Positions 6,098-6,797 of a DNA stretch of 6,797 nt are shown piece by piece (positions within the stretch are counted from its first letter, which is position 1; each line of letters opens with the position of its first letter). Source of the DNA: Rickettsiales bacterium (GTDB lineage Bacteria > Pseudomonadota > Alphaproteobacteria > Rickettsiales > UBA8987); contig JAHDHN010000073.1 of assembly GCA_020631295.1 (NCBI GenBank), forward strand, positions 1 to 6,797, written 5' to 3'. The translations under genes and the position numbers were made by a program. Below the pieces are notes generated by a model. It did not search any database, was not told the DNA's origin, and saw nothing but the letters and a program-made list of their open reading frames with translations.

Positions 6098-6370
6098 ATG
6101 AACAAAAATCAACTTGTAGAAGCTATTGCAAACGAAGCTGGTACTACCAAAGCACAAGCGGAAGCTACGCTTAACGCTTTCATTGGCACGGTAACAAAAC
6201 AGCTGAAAAAAGGCCAAAAAATCAGCCTAGTGGGCTTTGGTACGTTTGACATTGCTAAGCGTAAAGCAACGCAAGGCCGTAACCCACGCACTGGCGAAAC
6301 GATTCAAATCAAAGCGTCTAACCAGCCGAAGTTCCGTCCTGGTAAGGCTCTTAAAGATGCTGTAAACTAG
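6098..6370 (+). CDS. hup: DNA-binding protein HU
   Basis: This is a small dimeric nucleoid protein that bends and compacts DNA with little sequence preference. Its 90 residues are the standard length. The N-terminal helices form the dimer core (MNKNQLVEAIANEAG, 1-15). GFGTF (46-50) leads into the beta-arm. GRNPRTGETIQI (60-71) carries the Pro63 that wedges between base pairs. KFRPGKALKDAVN closes the protein. The dyad-symmetric features of IHF subunits (longer length, subunit-specific arm) are not seen, so HU is preferred. The start is supported by GGAG at 6087-6090, seven bases before the ATG. The gene is monocistronic, with its own terminator, and is followed by tRNA-Val, an arrangement I recall from other Alphaproteobacteria, where lon usually precedes hup. 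Here lon is replaced by the parS and groSL segment. Confidence 0.97.
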   Translation: MNKNQLVEAIANEAGTTKAQAEATLNAFIGTVTKQLKKGQKISLVGFGTFDIAKRKATQGRNPRTGETIQIKASNQPKFRPGKALKDAVN

Positions 6371-6393
6371 TGTTACATCTCATTTGAGAATGG

Positions 6394-6421
6394 AAGGGCG
6401 GCACTTTGCCGCCCTTTTTTT
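6394..6421 (+). terminator. Rho-independent terminator of hup
   Basis: The stem GGGCGGCA (6396-6403) and TGCCGCCC (6407-6414) is a perfect 8-bp G/C-rich hairpin with a 3-nt loop and is followed by seven T. It starts about 25 nt after the hup stop codon. Confidence 0.95.
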
Positions 6422-6439
6422 ATTGAGTAGAGTTTTTAC

Positions 6440-6468
6440 TTGCACAGAGAAAGAAGCTGCACTATACG
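6440..6468 (+). promoter_or_regulatory. Promoter of tRNA-Val
   Basis: TTGCAC (6440-6445), an optimal 17-bp spacer and TATACG (6463-6468) lie directly upstream of the tRNA. The start would be near 6475, leaving a leader of about 13 nt. Its place after the hup terminator supports independent transcription of the tRNA. Confidence 0.6.
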
Positions 6469-6487
6469 CCCATCTCACTTCAATTGG

Positions 6488-6563
6488 GGGTGGTTAGCTC
6501 AGCTGGTAGAGCAACTGGTTTACACCCAGTAGGTCGGCGGTTCGACCCCGTCACCACCCACCA
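6488..6563 (+). tRNA. tRNA-Val, anticodon UAC
   Basis: A full cloverleaf can be drawn. The acceptor stem is GGGTGGT with ACCACCC. The D arm is GCTC/GAGC. The anticodon stem ACTGG/CCAGT encloses the loop TTTACAC, with anticodon TAC at 6521-6523. The T arm is GGCGG/CCGTC (one G-U pair) with loop TTCGACC. The discriminator is A6560 and the CCA end is encoded (6561-6563). It reads GUA and related valine codons. No terminator hairpin is evident after it. Confidence 0.98.
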
Positions 6564-6797
6564 TATTCAGCAAGGGCTACAGGCATTATCACCTACCTAA
6601 AAGATTAACCCTAAATCTATGTAAGTCCATATTAAATCCATCACTCGTTACTCTGGCGCTATATATGTATGTCATTTGAGAATGAGAGTATCGGCCTTAC
6701 AATGCTGGTACCATCTGATTGGTAAAAGCCATACCCCGCCATTTGCTATCCGGGTATTTGAGTTATGGATAGTGCCCGGGAATGTTTGCCTCGCGCG
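6564..6797. other. Unassigned region after tRNA-Val
   Basis: No gene can be identified. Three short frames reach the right edge: a plus-strand frame opening at ATG 6682 without a clear ribosome site; a minus-strand frame ending at TGA 6672-6674 (41 codons); and a minus-strand frame interrupted by TAA at 6763-6765. The right end has inverted segments CTATCC (6746-6751) and GGATAG (6767-6772), plus CCCGGG (6775-6780). It may be repeat or pseudogene material. No integrase or tRNA 3'-end duplication is seen within the window. Confidence 0.4.

Noticed and set aside
6098..6370. IHF subunit instead of HU
   Set aside because: The 90-residue length, the MNKNQLVEAIA start and the GRNPRTGETIQI arm fit HU better than IhfA or IhfB.

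Overview
The window looks like chromosomal DNA of an alphaproteobacterium; the lineage cannot be settled from the sequence alone. Four observations point that way: the protein sequences of 2-oxoglutarate dehydrogenase E1, GroEL and GroES; a heat-shock promoter of the alphaproteobacterial RpoH form (CTTGA, 16 bp, CTTAT); the pairing of a single HU gene with tRNA-Val(UAC), which I recall as common in that class; and two chromosome-type parS sites.

Layout. Positions 1-2816, minus strand: sucA, missing only its last few dozen codons beyond the left edge. Positions 2817-3009: an AT-rich spacer with a terminator-like hairpin just ahead of sucA. Positions 3010-3406: a 3' gene remnant with part of a peptidoglycan-binding-like domain, joined to a palindromic interspersed repeat (copy A) and two further partial repeat ends. 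Positions 3408-5544, minus strand: a complete groS-groL operon with RpoH promoter, two good ribosome binding sites and a rho-independent terminator. Positions 5566-5785: two parS-like sites in exact inverted orientation around a second copy of the same repeat (copy B). Positions 5786-6421, plus strand: a spacer with a candidate promoter, then hup with its own terminator. Positions 6440-6563: a promoter and tRNA-Val(UAC). Positions 6564-6797: no identifiable gene.

Function. The intact genes are housekeeping: a TCA-cycle enzyme, the main chaperonin, a nucleoid protein and a tRNA. The accessory interest lies between them. A roughly 115-bp palindromic core sits on both sides of groESL, one copy apparently fused to a broken gene and the other bracketed by the parS pair. 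If the parS sites bind ParB, this locus is a centromere-like segment, probably near the replication origin, and a heat-shock operon fires from 23 bp beside it.

I do not see a new multi-gene system. The best leads are the parS-repeat composite, the repeat-truncated gene and an unusual GroEL N-terminus.
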